From Rutpela maculata (taxonomy: Eukaryota > Arthropoda > Insecta > Coleoptera > Cerambycidae), in the NCBI GenBank assembly GCA_936432065.2, contig OW386291.2:19693821-19757820 (forward strand): 64,000 nucleotides of DNA, read 5' to 3'. This document shows, piece by piece, positions 1 to 10,242 of the stretch. Every line of letters begins with the position of its first letter. The stretch's first letter is position 1. The notes under the pieces were generated by a model, which searched no databases, was not told where the DNA came from, and worked only from the letters and a program-made list of their open reading frames with translations. Position numbers and translations under genes: made by a program.

Positions 1-203
1 TTGACAATAAATAGTGTAATATGTAGGTAAGAACGTATGCGTACTTGCTAGCTTGAAATCGGGAAATAGGTTTGTTACAAAAAACACAATTTAATAACTC
101 TGCCATGATATATGTTCAAACACTGTAAATATTTTAATTTTTATTTCACTCACTCGCGTTGAAAACGTAACAGCTGCACGATCAAAGACTGAAAACACGT
201 TCA

Positions 204-850
204 CGCACACAGAGTAGGCCATGAGCAGTGAACCCAATTGTTGCAGATCTTGCGCGCCAAATTTGAAAATGCAAAATAACAAATAAAATCCAAATTAATT
301 TTTTATGCATTGATAATAATTCATGTAAAATCATAACAAAATTATTATGAGAAAATAATTTAATAAGCATGGGCGCCAGGGGGGGGAGCCATGGGGTCCG
401 CCCCTCGCACCCGCCCCCGCCCCCGCCCCCGCCCCAAACCTTCATTAGCCAAAAAATAAAGAAGCAGTAGAAAGCAGTATCTAAATTATCCCTTGAAATA
501 AATATTTTGTAATTAATGTCAATGTTTTCTAATAGAGGAATATACATACACATCTGTTTTCAACCATTTTCTGAAAAATTTTCCTCATCCTCTGGGGAGG
601 CCAATTCAATTACCCACCCCCCCAGATGAATTTTCTGGCTGCGAGACTGTTAATAAGTAATATGTTTTAAAAAAACTTTAGGCATCCGAACTTGAAGAGG
701 TCATAATTTATTTAAACGAAACCAAATAAATTATGTTCTCATGTTTGTTACGGTTTTATATGAATTGTTATCAATTATTAGTTATTCTGCATTTTCAAAT
801 TTGACGCGCAAGCCCTGCCACAATTTGGTTCACTGTCTGGTTCACTGTAT
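204..850. repeat. imperfect inverted repeat around a GC-rich core
   Basis: The stretch 204-345 and the stretch 735-850 are inverted copies of each other: both carry an AAATTTGAAAATGCA block, a CGCGCAAG-type block and a GATAA-AATTCAT block in mirrored order. The interior holds a run of G (377-385) and several CCCCCG units (407-436), unlike the AT-rich surroundings. This fits a degraded foldback or TIR element. I could not fix its ends or target duplication. Reading frames across it have no recognisable domain. Confidence 0.55.
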
Positions 851-892
851 AGTACATCTTACTTGCACTTATGTTCATGAATATTTCCCTCG

Positions 893-1273
893 AGGGGGCG
901 AGCGTAGAGGCGACTTCAATAAATATCGGTCGATATTCCGTTGAAGCAACGTCGAGCGCGGTTAGTACTTGGATGGGCTCCCATCTTGGGAAATACAGCG
1001 TTCTCGTCCCACCTTCTAGAGGCTTGTATATCAGTGTATACTCGGAAGTTACGTAATTTCAGATGAGGATTACGTAGTGGATATACCATCCTTCGGAGGG
1101 GATGTAAAGCAGGCGGTCCCTTGTCTATTAAATGTTAGGCAAGTAAAAGATCCCTACTCTTCTTAAGGGAAGAGGTTCGGCAAAATTTCCTGGTTGGGGG
1201 TAGCTCGTCTCCTGGCGTCGGTGATAGGCCCTGGTAGCGGAAATAGGCCGACGTTAAACAGGGGAAAAAAAAA
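893..1273 (+). mobile_element. 5S-rRNA-derived SINE, copy 1
   Basis: The head, about 950-1010, resembles the 3' half of animal 5S rRNA: GTCGAGCGCGGTTAGTACTT then GGATGGG, covering the internal A box, intermediate element and C box of a type 1 Pol III promoter. The body (about 1060-1260) is an unrelated tail ending in an A run. The 10-bp sequence ATTTCCCTCG occurs at 883-892 and again at 1274-1283, a target duplication that fixes both ends. Copy 2 at 22899 aligns along the whole length. In copy 1 the bases after GGATGGG read CTCCC instead of TGACCC, so its C box is damaged. SINEs of this type are moved by a LINE in trans; the partner is not identified here. Confidence 0.88.
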
Positions 1274-1283
1274 ATTTCCCTCG

Positions 1284-1627
1284 CGCTCATACAGCGGAAC
1301 TTTTATCATGTCTGGTTAGGCCCTTCGGATTTATCTGGCTACTTACAAAAGGTCTTAAAATAGTACCTCAAGTAACATATATATTTAGGCTTGCTACTAT
1401 AACCTAGGTTCCCTAATTTTTTTCCCCGAGCTTGATAGCGTCTGGTGGAAGTTAAGGCCCACAGAAAGTGTCTGGCAATAATGATTGTTGGTTTTTTAAT
1501 AGTATTCTGTAAAACGTATATAAAAACCTATCATAGCTATCATACTTTAACGTAGGTTAGTAAGGTTTTTATGTACCTTTTGCATCTGTTACCTGTAAAG
1601 GGGCCCCGCTTTCAATCTAGCAAGTAC
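1284..1627. other. no feature recognised
   Basis: AT-rich intergenic DNA between the SINE and the first LINE remnant. I see no reading frame, TIR or RNA motif that I can support. Confidence 0.4.
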
Positions 1628-1632
1628 GCATA

Positions 1633-2872
1633 GATAGATAGATAGACGTTTATTTGACTACTTTACATATACAAATACATTTGTAGCAAGTCATTACTTT
1701 GTTATTATCTATAGATAATATACATACAACATTAAAAATGAAGTGTAAAATATACTACATGTTTAAAAAACAGACATAAAATGTAAAAAACAAGGATAAT
1801 ATAATAAATAAAAAACTACCTTAAAACAAAAGACGTCAGTTACAGAGTATATTTCATAACAGTCATGGGGGTAGTCATAAAATCTTCAATTGTATAGAAA
1901 CAAAATTTCAAAATATGGTTTCTGATGATAATTTTAAATTTCTGAAAATTTTGTTGTTTTATATTTTATAAGTTCAAGTTTAACAAATTTTTAATTGCTT
2001 TTGTTAAGCGATATTTAGGAGGTTTTAACAAATTGGCCGACCTCGTGTTGTAGTTATGTAGCTCAGATGAAGTTACATACACATTCTTATTTTTATGAAT
2101 CTCTAAAAGAGAGTAGTAAATATATAGACAAGGAATAGGTATTATACCATGTTTAATAAACAATGGTTGCCAGTGTTCTCTGAAACCTGCTCCAGTTATA
2201 ATTCTTATAGACTCTTTCTGTTGTCGAAATATTTTTAGAGCACTGCTCGAGTTCCCCCAGAGTATAACGCCATAGCTTATTTGGGATTGGATTAATGAAT
2301 AGTACACTGACAGCAAAGTGTGTAGTTCTTTGCAAAAGAAATGAATAACTTGATAACTTATTGCTGTGTTGCTCAATATGATTGTTCCAACTTAAAGTAT
2401 CATCAAGTATCAACTATACCGAATAAATTGACACTTTCTCCCTTCGTTAAGTCATATTTGGTAGAAAAAAATAGTTTTTGTGTTTTGTCACGATTTAGTT
2501 TGAGTGCATTAGCATTATACCAAAGTTTCGCTCTACTTTCAGATTTATCAATGCTATTTTGTAAACTATTAATATTCTTCGCACTAGCTGTGAGAGTTGC
2601 ATCATCAGCAAACATAACAATACTACTAGGGAATAAGTAACAAAATAAATCATTTACATAAATTATGAACAATAGCACAGATCCCTGAGGCACTAGAAAA
2701 TCTATTGCTTCTTTAACAATTTTACTATCTAAATCGTAAATATCTAAACTATTTGAATTTTTCAGCGAATGTATTACGTCTGTAACCTCTAAAGTGGTGA
2801 CAGATTCAAGAAAAAAAATATAGGGCGTCGGAACATACTCTAAAAAGTTAGAAGCATTTACGTTATTTAAAG
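1633..2872 (-). pseudogene. 5'-truncated jockey/CR1-like LINE, reverse transcriptase remnant
   Basis: Read on the minus strand, pieces of a non-LTR reverse transcriptase follow in order: an upstream segment near 2876-2700, VPQGSV (motif B), IIYVNDL, the catalytic FADD box near 2600, and the thumb/C-terminal part down to about 1966. The motif B block is joined directly to an upstream segment (LVPQGSV), so the central palm is deleted. Frameshifts split the rest into overlapping frames. The 3' end finishes in (GATA)n repeats at 1633-1647. GCATA occurs at 1628-1632 and 2873-2877 as a short target duplication. The inverted copy of the flanks at 1-58 lacks the LINE. Confidence 0.85.
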
Positions 2873-2877
2873 GCATA

Positions 2878-3411
2878 CGTTCTTAACTACATATTACACT
2901 ATTTATTGTCAAAATATTAGCTCTGCTAAAACGACGTAGATCTGGACTATGATAATAACTTTCATCTCTATAATGTCGATAGTTTTCGATAAAAATGCAA
3001 AAATCTGCAAAAGAGGTATATTTTTCAAGATGACGGGGATTCCTCATGGTCCTGACAGCTTATACTTTGAAAAGGAAAAGAGGGACCTTAAATACGTATG
3101 TTACCAATTTTTTTCTCTACCTGTTCGATTATGACGCCAGACCCCATTTCTAGCTAGGATGACTGGGATCTTCCCTCTTGACAATCCAAATATCTGTGTG
3201 ACTGGCACCTCCGCCATAAATTGAAACAGCCTTACGCAAATTAATACTAGAGACCTTAAGGTACTTATATACTGATAAGAGCGAATCTAGCGGTGGATTT
3301 AATAAATTAAAGCGCGAGAGAAATAGAGTAAAAGGATTTGGCAACACTGTATTAAATACGATTGTCATAACTGTCATATACTAATCTCCTACAATTAATC
3401 TGGCTATATTT
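2878..3411. other. intergenic, mostly unassigned
   Basis: The first ~45 bp (2878-2922) repeat the window's first 40 bp in inverted orientation. The remainder contains a 75-codon minus-strand frame (3377-3150) with no recognisable domain, so I do not call it a gene. Confidence 0.4.
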
Positions 3412-4180
3412 TCAACTTCGATATGCAATTTACGATGAGGTTTAACTGGAAGTCTTCCTCTTTACGTCGCGACATCATACGGCCGTTTCGCTAGTGTTTT
3501 TCGAAAAATATCAACGTGTTTTTTTCGCATGTTTTTGTAATTTTTTCGTCTCCAAAATGCCAGCTGTTTTTTACTTCTTTTCGCAGATATGTCCGAAATG
3601 GTAAGAGCTAGCTCGAAATAAAGAATTATGTCAAACAAGTATTTTTCACTGCGAATCCTTTGCTACCATCAGAATTTTAACTTTTCTCTTCGTTATGGAG
3701 ATATTTACTGAAATGTTGACGATGTAAGGCAAAAAAACGCAAATTTTGTGCTTCAAAAGTTGTCAACTTCTTAATCTTGACTCCTACGCCAAAAGACTAT
3801 TCTAGATAATTTAAATAGAATTAAATTTGCTAAAACTCTTTCTTTTATTTTTTGGATTCCGACAAAAATTAGAGAATTAGAGGGGGCGGAAATTGGGACT
3901 TTCTTTCTTCTGTAAAATTTCGCCATTTTGTCACCGTAATTAATCGGTAATTAATTAAAATCGATCTCATATACGATGTCCACTTAATATCATGTATTAC
4001 CTAGATACTTTATTAATTTCGGCTCTTCAAAACAAAAGTTTCTGACAAAATTGTTTTTTTAAGATTTACATACATTCTCTAGGAAAACGTGAAATTTTCT
4101 CCATTTATTCGAATATCTTGATATTCATCGATTTTTCAGAAAAATTTGTAGGCAACAAATCTAAAGAGCATTTATACTAA
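3412..4180 (-). repeat. interspersed repeat family C, copy 1
   Basis: The reverse complement aligns with 24060-24830 and with 53640-53780 plus 56300-56890. Shared landmarks include CGACATCATACGG next to a GGAAGTCTTCCTCTTTA block, GAGCTAGCTCGAAATAA, and an ATTAATCGGTAATTAATT block. No coding capacity is visible, and I do not know the class of element. It is probably old, as many small differences separate the copies. Confidence 0.8.
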
Positions 4181-4728
4181 TTTTTAATCTTATACTTTTT
4201 AAAAATCTAAATATTCACGCCATCTTCTTAATATGCGACGTTGCCAATCAATTTCAACAGTTGTTACACAAATCTAGGTCTTAAAATTGATTAAAGTTCT
4301 AATAACTTTTATACTAGACGGACGATTTTTTCAGGGTTTTAATAGAGTGTTAATAAGAAACTACTTAATGTTATGTTAGTTTTTGAAGCATATTTCTCAA
4401 AAATTGTGGTAATAAGAGCGAAAATTAACTTGAGCTGATTTCTACTACGTCAAATAAGGCATCTTTGCCTAAAAAAGTCAAACTTTCCGAATCAATTACT
4501 CCGAAACTAAACGGACGATTTTATTTTTATTAAAAATTCAAGTGTAAAATCGCTTTATTTATTAGTATACCAAATTACATTTAAAACTGTAAAAGTTCAT
4601 TTTAGTATACAAGTACCTTAAAGAAATTTCTTTGTTATGAAGGTTGTAGTAGTTAGTGCTTATGCCTCAATAATTTGAAAACTGTTAATAGTGTGATGCT
4701 TGAAAATAAAATAAAAAAGCTAAAAACG
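4181..4728. other. no feature recognised
   Basis: AT-rich sequence without a reading frame or repeat relationship that I can support within the window. Confidence 0.4.
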
Positions 4729-5327
4729 TACTCTTCGCCGGTTTACTAAACTTTTTATATAATTGTTACACATTCTATAGGATACTCTTCGCAGTTTTTT
4801 GTAAATAATGTTAGTTTTAAACATTTTTAATTTTATAGTACGAACTTAGTTGGTGAAAGTGAAGTGTAAAATAAAGTAAAAATAAAAAAAACTATACCAT
4901 ACCCCACGTGGGTTTCGAACCTGGGACCCTTGGATTCCGAGTCAAAAGCGTAAGAACTACCTAACACGTAAAAAAATGTAAAAAATGTAAATTTTTACAA
5001 AAACATAAAAATCAAAAAAAAAATTCTCAAATTTAAATCATTAATAACATTTTTATTTACTGATCGATTTTGTTCAAAAACAATAGGGTTCTTCCTAGCT
5101 AACCCTAACTTAGTGTCCAAATTTCAGTACAATCGGATTTTTCTTTCTTAAGTTATCGTGCTTACAAGAAACGTGACGGACGGACGGACAGACGGACATT
5201 TTGAAAGTTGTTCAGAATTCGTTCACTAACACAATGATATGAAAATTTTTTCTCTACGAGCGATATTTACGATTTTAGGAAAGTGCCGATCAAATACAAT
5301 ATACTCTTCGTTTTTGCGAAGAGTATA
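4729..5327 (+). mobile_element. Helentron/HINE-like repeat family B, copy 1
   Basis: It starts with TACTCTTCGC and ends in a perfect hairpin at 5301-5326 (ATACTCTTCG, loop, CGAAGAGTAT), so the first bases can also pair with the last. A GACGGACGGACGGAC microsatellite lies at 5173-5193. A tRNA-like box (GGTTCGAA) lies on the minus strand near 4910-4922. A second copy at 45411-46124 has the same order of parts. Short terminal inverted repeats, a terminal hairpin and a GTCY-type microsatellite are typical of HINE/DINE-1 elements. Without the replication protein gene the class is an inference. Confidence 0.65.
4907..4967 (-). other. tRNA-like segment inside repeat B copy 1
   Basis: Read on the minus strand, GACTCGGAATCCAAGGGTCC is followed by CAGGTTCGAAACC, which looks like the anticodon-to-T-arm half of a tRNA with a B box. 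The A-box half is poorly kept. A corresponding segment lies at the same place in repeat B copy 2, so it belongs to the family. It is not a functional tRNA gene. Confidence 0.5.
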
Positions 5328-5394
5328 ATAATATATTCTAGCTACTATCTACAACGATTAAAAGAATTTTACTTTTACTCTTAAATATTGTGCT

Positions 5395-5582
5395 TTCTAT
5401 AATCTAGATAAAAACAAAACGTTTGAATTACAGAAATATTAGAAATTTGCATTTAAAACACACTGTATAACACAGATTCAACTTAGATTCTATAATCTAG
5501 ATAAAAAAACAAAACGTTTGAATTACAGAAATATTAGAAATTTGCATTTAAAACACACTGTATAACACAGATTCAACTTAGA
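5395..5582. repeat. near-perfect tandem duplication, about 93-bp unit
   Basis: Units 5395-5487 and 5488-5582 match almost base for base (TTCTATAATCTAGAT through CAACTTAGAT). The only difference I see is two extra A in a run. The near-identity suggests a recent duplication, and it abuts the 3' end of the next LINE. Confidence 0.9.
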
Positions 5583-7400
5583 TTAGATTAGATTCTTTAT
5601 TAGTCTTACTTAACACTAAGTAGTAAAATAGTAAATAAAATGTTAATAATAACTGATTAATTATTATCAATAAAAAACATATATGACAATAATGCAATAG
5701 TAAAATAATTAGAGTTTTTATTTTCCACATGCGTTTTTTGGACATATTCGTTCAGTGAATAAAAAACATGTTTACTTAAATACGCTCTCAAATTAATTAT
5801 AACTTTTTGTGGGAAGGTAAATTTTTTATGTCAACAGGTAAGAGATTGAAAAAGAAGCCTCCAGCATACTTTGGCGATTTTTTATACTGCATATAATTAA
5901 AGTTACTTAAATGTATATTTTCATTATTTCGTATGGGGTATAGGTGTATTTCCTTGATCTTTTTCAAGTCATTAAAATGTAGAAATACATTGCACGGCAG
6001 TTTATATAAATATATGGAATAAATAGTTAATATGTTATTATTTTGGAAAGTGGCTCTGCAAGAGTCTCTGTAAGACATGTTGAAAATTAATCCCAAAATT
6101 CTTTTTTGCATTACAAATAATCCATTTATATCAGTTGCTTGGTCCCATATGGCAATGTTACAACTTAGGACTGGGTATACGAATGCATAATACATATTAA
6201 TTAAATAGTTTTGATGAAAGTTTGCTTTTAGTTAGAAAGTTAGAAAGGCAAAATATAGTTTGTTCAGTCTATTGCACAGACTATTGACATTTTCCGCAAA
6301 GTCTAGTTTATAGTCTACCATAGTACCAAGGAAATTTGTATTAATACTTGATTTTATTTTCGTATTGTTGACGTTAAATTAAAATTCACTAGGACGATTG
6401 TATTTTGATTTAAATTCGATGATAACTGTTTTACTTATATTTTATTTATCAAGTGATTATTCGTGCACCATTGGTTGAAATTAGTTATGACAGAAATAAG
6501 TTTTTCATTGAGTTTGATATATGATTTTGCAGTAACAACGATTGTAGTATCGTCTGCATGCATAAACACCTTGCCACCTGTATATAGGACGATAAATCAT
6601 TTATGTATAGGTTGCCATAAATGTCCGGAAACTATATCGGGAAACTATGTATTTCCCTAATAAAAAGGCATATATGTTAAAGAAAAATATATCATTGTCT
6701 TTTTAACAAAATTAATCCTCATTTTAAGAAATTTCATTGTTCTATCGTGACGTCAAGACACAGAGGTCAATAACGGTGACTGTCCCGACGACCGTCCCGA
6801 TATATCGGGACGGTTGGCAACCCTATTTATGTACAACAGATACAACAATGGACCTAGGACCCCCTTGAGGAGTTCCTAATTTGTTTCGTAACTATCAGAG
6901 TACTATGAATCGATTTTAACTTTTAATCGCCGATTTTTTACATATGATGTTATCCATTGATTTACAGGGCATCGAAAACCCATTTTTTCAATTTTTTCTT
7001 TTAAAAATGTGGGGTTGATTGTTTCAAACGCCCTGGAGAAGTCAAAAAATATGTCAAGGACGTAATTTTTGTTCGATATTTTCATGGATATATTGAATTA
7101 AATCTACAGAAGCAGTTTCTATAGAATAGTTCTCTCGAAACCCGTGCTGGCAGGGTGTCAACATATTATAATTTTTTAAACAGTTAATAATATTCTCGTA
7201 TTCAGCTCTTCTATAATTTTTGAGAAACTGCTTAACAAACAGATTCCTCTGTAGTTTTCTAAGAATAGTGGGTCGCCTTTTTTAAAGACAGGAATAACCT
7301 TTGATATTTTTAATATAACTCAGTTTTACATCAAGTGCTGTTCCAAAATTCTACAAAATTTTGTCCACTTCACTTGTTACATCTACCCTAGGATACAACG
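5583..7400 (-). pseudogene. LINE remnant 2 (reverse transcriptase, broken)
   Basis: On the minus strand I see fingers/palm text (near 7330-7200), a DFSRAFETI motif A block (about 7040), the ADDTTIVV block (motif C, about 6555) and a C-terminal segment ending at 5797 with QKRILGLIF. Stops and frameshifts separate the blocks. The 3' end carries GATTA repeats (5580-5594). A hAT-type MITE (6608-6825) sits just upstream of motif C and interrupts the palm. The 5' boundary near 7400 is approximate. It belongs broadly to the jockey/CR1 group. Confidence 0.75.
6608..6825. mobile_element. hAT-type MITE inside LINE remnant 2
   Basis: The ends are TAGGTTGCCA and TGGCAACCCTA, a short inverted repeat. The 8-bp sequence TTTATGTA occurs on both sides (6600-6607 and 6826-6833), which is the target duplication size of hAT transposons. 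Near the right end lies CGTCCCGATATATCGGGACG, a local palindrome. It is about 218 bp with no coding capacity. It is younger than the LINE it interrupts. Confidence 0.82.
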
Positions 7401-7901
7401 TATATAAGTGCTGAAACACTGCTCATCCAATGTAATTTATTTTCATGGTTTCTAAAATCGAATAAAAACGTATTTTTTTTCTATTTTTCCAAAACTTCTG
7501 TTTTCAGTTATAACATTTTTAATAGTGGTCATTTTTTATTAAGCGTATGGTTACCTTAAGTTATAATTAATTGACCTCTTCTCAAAAGTATGAGAGGTAC
7601 GTTGTTATTCTATAGTAAGCCTCATGGCTCACAACTTGTGTTAAGAAAATTAAATATTTAACACACTTAAACCTATACACACTGTAACTAAAGTACGTTG
7701 AAGATCTAAAATAAACCAGTGCATCTTAACCAGCATCTGCTGTTTTCAATCTGATTTTCACATACATAATGTTAATGTTTTACTAGGGAAAGATTTTCAG
7801 ATTACAGACATTTACTGAAAATCCTTGTATTATACGGCGCTGTTTATCTAAACACTGATTAATATGAACGTTAAATATTTATTTCAGTAGTTTATACTTT
7901 T
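7401..7901. other. no feature recognised
   Basis: AT-rich spacer between LINE remnant 2 and a HINE-like copy. I see nothing in it that I can support. Confidence 0.4.
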
Positions 7902-8326
7902 ACTTCCACATCCAGTGGAAGTATAGGAACAACAAAAAAAAATTATTTTTTTTTAATTTTTATTGTTCAAATAGGCTTAGAATGTCATGAAACGTCGAGA
8001 TTTTAAGTTTGAGCAAACAAAAATTCTGTCTGCCTGTCGGTAACTTTTTTTTGTGAATACGATTACTCTGGAACCGTTTACGATATTGACTTGAAATTTG
8101 GTACACGTATGTATTTTAACGAGATCTGGAACTAGATTATATTCTCATCTTATTCCGTTGAAGAGTTGGAGGTAAATTGGTAAATGAAGTTAAATAGGTA
8201 AATCAAGCAGGTAAGAGTCCATAAAATTGATATTTAGTATATACAAGAGAAGCTAATGTCTCAAAAAAATTTATTGGAATTAGCCATCCCCATGACACCC
8301 CCACCCCATTATAAAAAGGGTGACAG
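7902..8326 (+). mobile_element. HINE-like repeat family A, copy 1 (3' truncated)
   Basis: It begins with ACTTCCACATCCAGTGGAAG, which can fold as CTTCCAC/GTGGAAG, then follows the family text: CATGAAACGTCGAGATTTTA, a CTGTCTG tract, TTGACTTGAAATTTGGTACA and GTCCATAAAATTG. It stops near 8326 before the family's ACTTCATCC and GGATGTGGAAG parts. Full-length relatives lie at 37662, 54696 and 60473. It has no coding capacity. Confidence 0.85.
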
Positions 8327-9990
8327 GTAACATATGCAAAAGGGTTAGAATATGGTGGGAATAACAATTTTTAATCATCATATTTTTCTTCTAAATGCAA
8401 TGAAAACAACTTCAAAATAAATTATCCGCTATAAAGTGTCAATTAACATGACTCAATATTAGAAGAAGCCTTTAGAACTATTTTTACAGAGACAATAACA
8501 CGATATACAGAAGTTGCAAGCGGTAAGTTAAACCCCTATAATACCTACATGGGAAAAGGGGGGAATTCAATTTTACATAATTTAATGCAAAAAAATACAG
8601 GGTATTTCATTTGGTTTAAGCAAGTTTTGGCGGTTTGAAGTTTATTCATTTTTTTAGTTGATTCTTTTGTATTATGACCTCCTGATTACGAAAAAAATAT
8701 TTGCCTTCAAAAATTCCTGCTGCGTCAAAAGTTATATACACTTTTTGACGTGCTTTCACGGATTTTCTACTTATCTGATTAATATATCTTGTACTAGTAA
8801 TTGAATGGGAATTTTAAAAATTCTGGTTTATTTGAAATAAAATTCTTCAAAAATATAGACCTATCCGATATGTATAGGTCAATCCGCCATCTTGAAAAAA
8901 AATAGAAAACACCAGAAATGGTCGAAAAAATAGACACTGAATATCTTTTTGGTAAGGAGTAAATTCACCAAAGTTAGCAAAAATAAAACTCAACCATTGT
9001 CAAATGTAATGCACCAAACCCTGACGTTGCAAGTTAAACAGAACGGTCAAAGATGGCGAACGAAGTAAAAAATTTAATTCTTAGTCAAGTATCGAGAAGG
9101 CATTGTGCGTCACTTTTTTTTTCTTCGATTGTAGGTTTTTTTATATACTTTAAGAAGGTAAAGGTCAATTTTTTTTATTTTCAAGAAAGGGGCATTTTTT
9201 ACAATTTTCAAAAATGCATTTTCCTAAATACTGATCATATATTCATATTTTATTATTATTACCATACGTATGCATAATAATTTTTCTATTCAAATTAATG
9301 AAGTTTAATTTTGTATTAAATTTTTGAAGTTATGCAAGACTTTCTATAGTATATTTCATTTTGTTTCGATGAAAATTGGGTGAAAAAAAAGAGGGTCAAA
9401 CACCGATTAATCGACATTTAATGGTCAACAAATTTATTTTATTTATGTCGTATAGTTATGTAAGAGTATGTAATGTTGACATTACCGAAAGTTGAATCAT
9501 TCAGGAATAATGTAGTAATGTAACAGTTTCGGAGATATTTAAATTTAAAAATGTCGTTTGAACGTTTATAGGATAAAGTATTTAGTTTGGTGAATATCCT
9601 AGAAACTATAATACTTGCATCAAAAATGCTGAGGACAAAAATTAAAAATAATTAATCAAGCTTTAAGACGATTCTTTTTTTGTTGATTCTTTGATATTTC
9701 TAATTATAAAACCTGAACTGGCAGTATGAATTGGCCACAATGTCATTGATGTGGTAGCAAAAGCACAGAAGGCAGGAACTATACAGAAGCGCAAGCAAGC
9801 GTTTCTGACGGGACCAAATTTGTATATAGTCGCCATGACGATAAGGCATATATTTGTCAAAAGCCATATGATAATTTTTGACGTTGTGCGATTGACAATC
9901 TTTGAAACTTTTACACGGTGGTTGATTATTTTCGTGCCTTTTTCTTCCAATTTTCGACAATTTCTTATTCTAAGTTTATTTATTTATTTG
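8327..9990. other. no gene recognised
   Basis: AT-rich DNA with a small hairpin at 8861-8883 (GACCTAT...ATAGGTC). A mariner-end-like string TACAGGGTATTTCATTT lies near 8597, but I found no matching inverted partner. The overlapping frames at 9660-9960 have no domain I recognise; they may be 5' flank of the THAP-like exon. Confidence 0.4.
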
Positions 9991-10003
9991 ATTTTTGTTT
10001 ATA

Positions 10004-10097
10004 ATGGGTTCTAAATGGTTTGGGGTTGTGCTTATCATCCATGCCCTTCGAAGGTGAAACAAATAAGCTTCTTTCTATTTCCCAAAGATCTTGAAAG
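10004..10097 (+). pseudogene. THAP-domain first exon, remnant
   Basis: An ATG at 10004 opens MGSKWFG. After a one-base frame shift the text continues CAYHPCPSKVKQISF then FLFPKDLER and stops at a splice donor (GAAAG|GTATGT at 10097/10098). C-x4-C followed by ISF.xFPKD matches the start of a THAP C2CH zinc finger, where the second C and H lie in a later exon that I could not find. THAP domains bind DNA in P-element-type transposases and in domesticated proteins, so this may be the N-terminus of such a gene. The frame shift makes it non-functional as read. Confidence 0.6.
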
Positions 10098-10242
10098 GTA
10101 TGTACAAATTTATATTACTGAAACAACTAGAAAGTAATGTTAAATATACTAAACAATTAGCAGTTGAAAAGAAGTAATATGAAAAGAAATATTTTCTTAT
10201 CAGAAATGCAATAAGTTACAGAATATGTTCATCAGTTTCTAA

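Noticed and set aside
182..553. 123-codon minus-strand frame
   Set aside because: It runs through a C/G-rich low-complexity tract that gives poly-glycine and through an inverted repeat; no domain.
3150..3377. 75-codon minus-strand frame
   Set aside because: Open and ATG-started, but I recognise no family and there is no supporting neighbour or splice signal.
9663..10014. three overlapping frames of 86-95 codons on both strands
   Set aside because: No domain, no codon signature, and both strands are equally open. I treat it as possible flank of the THAP-like exon.
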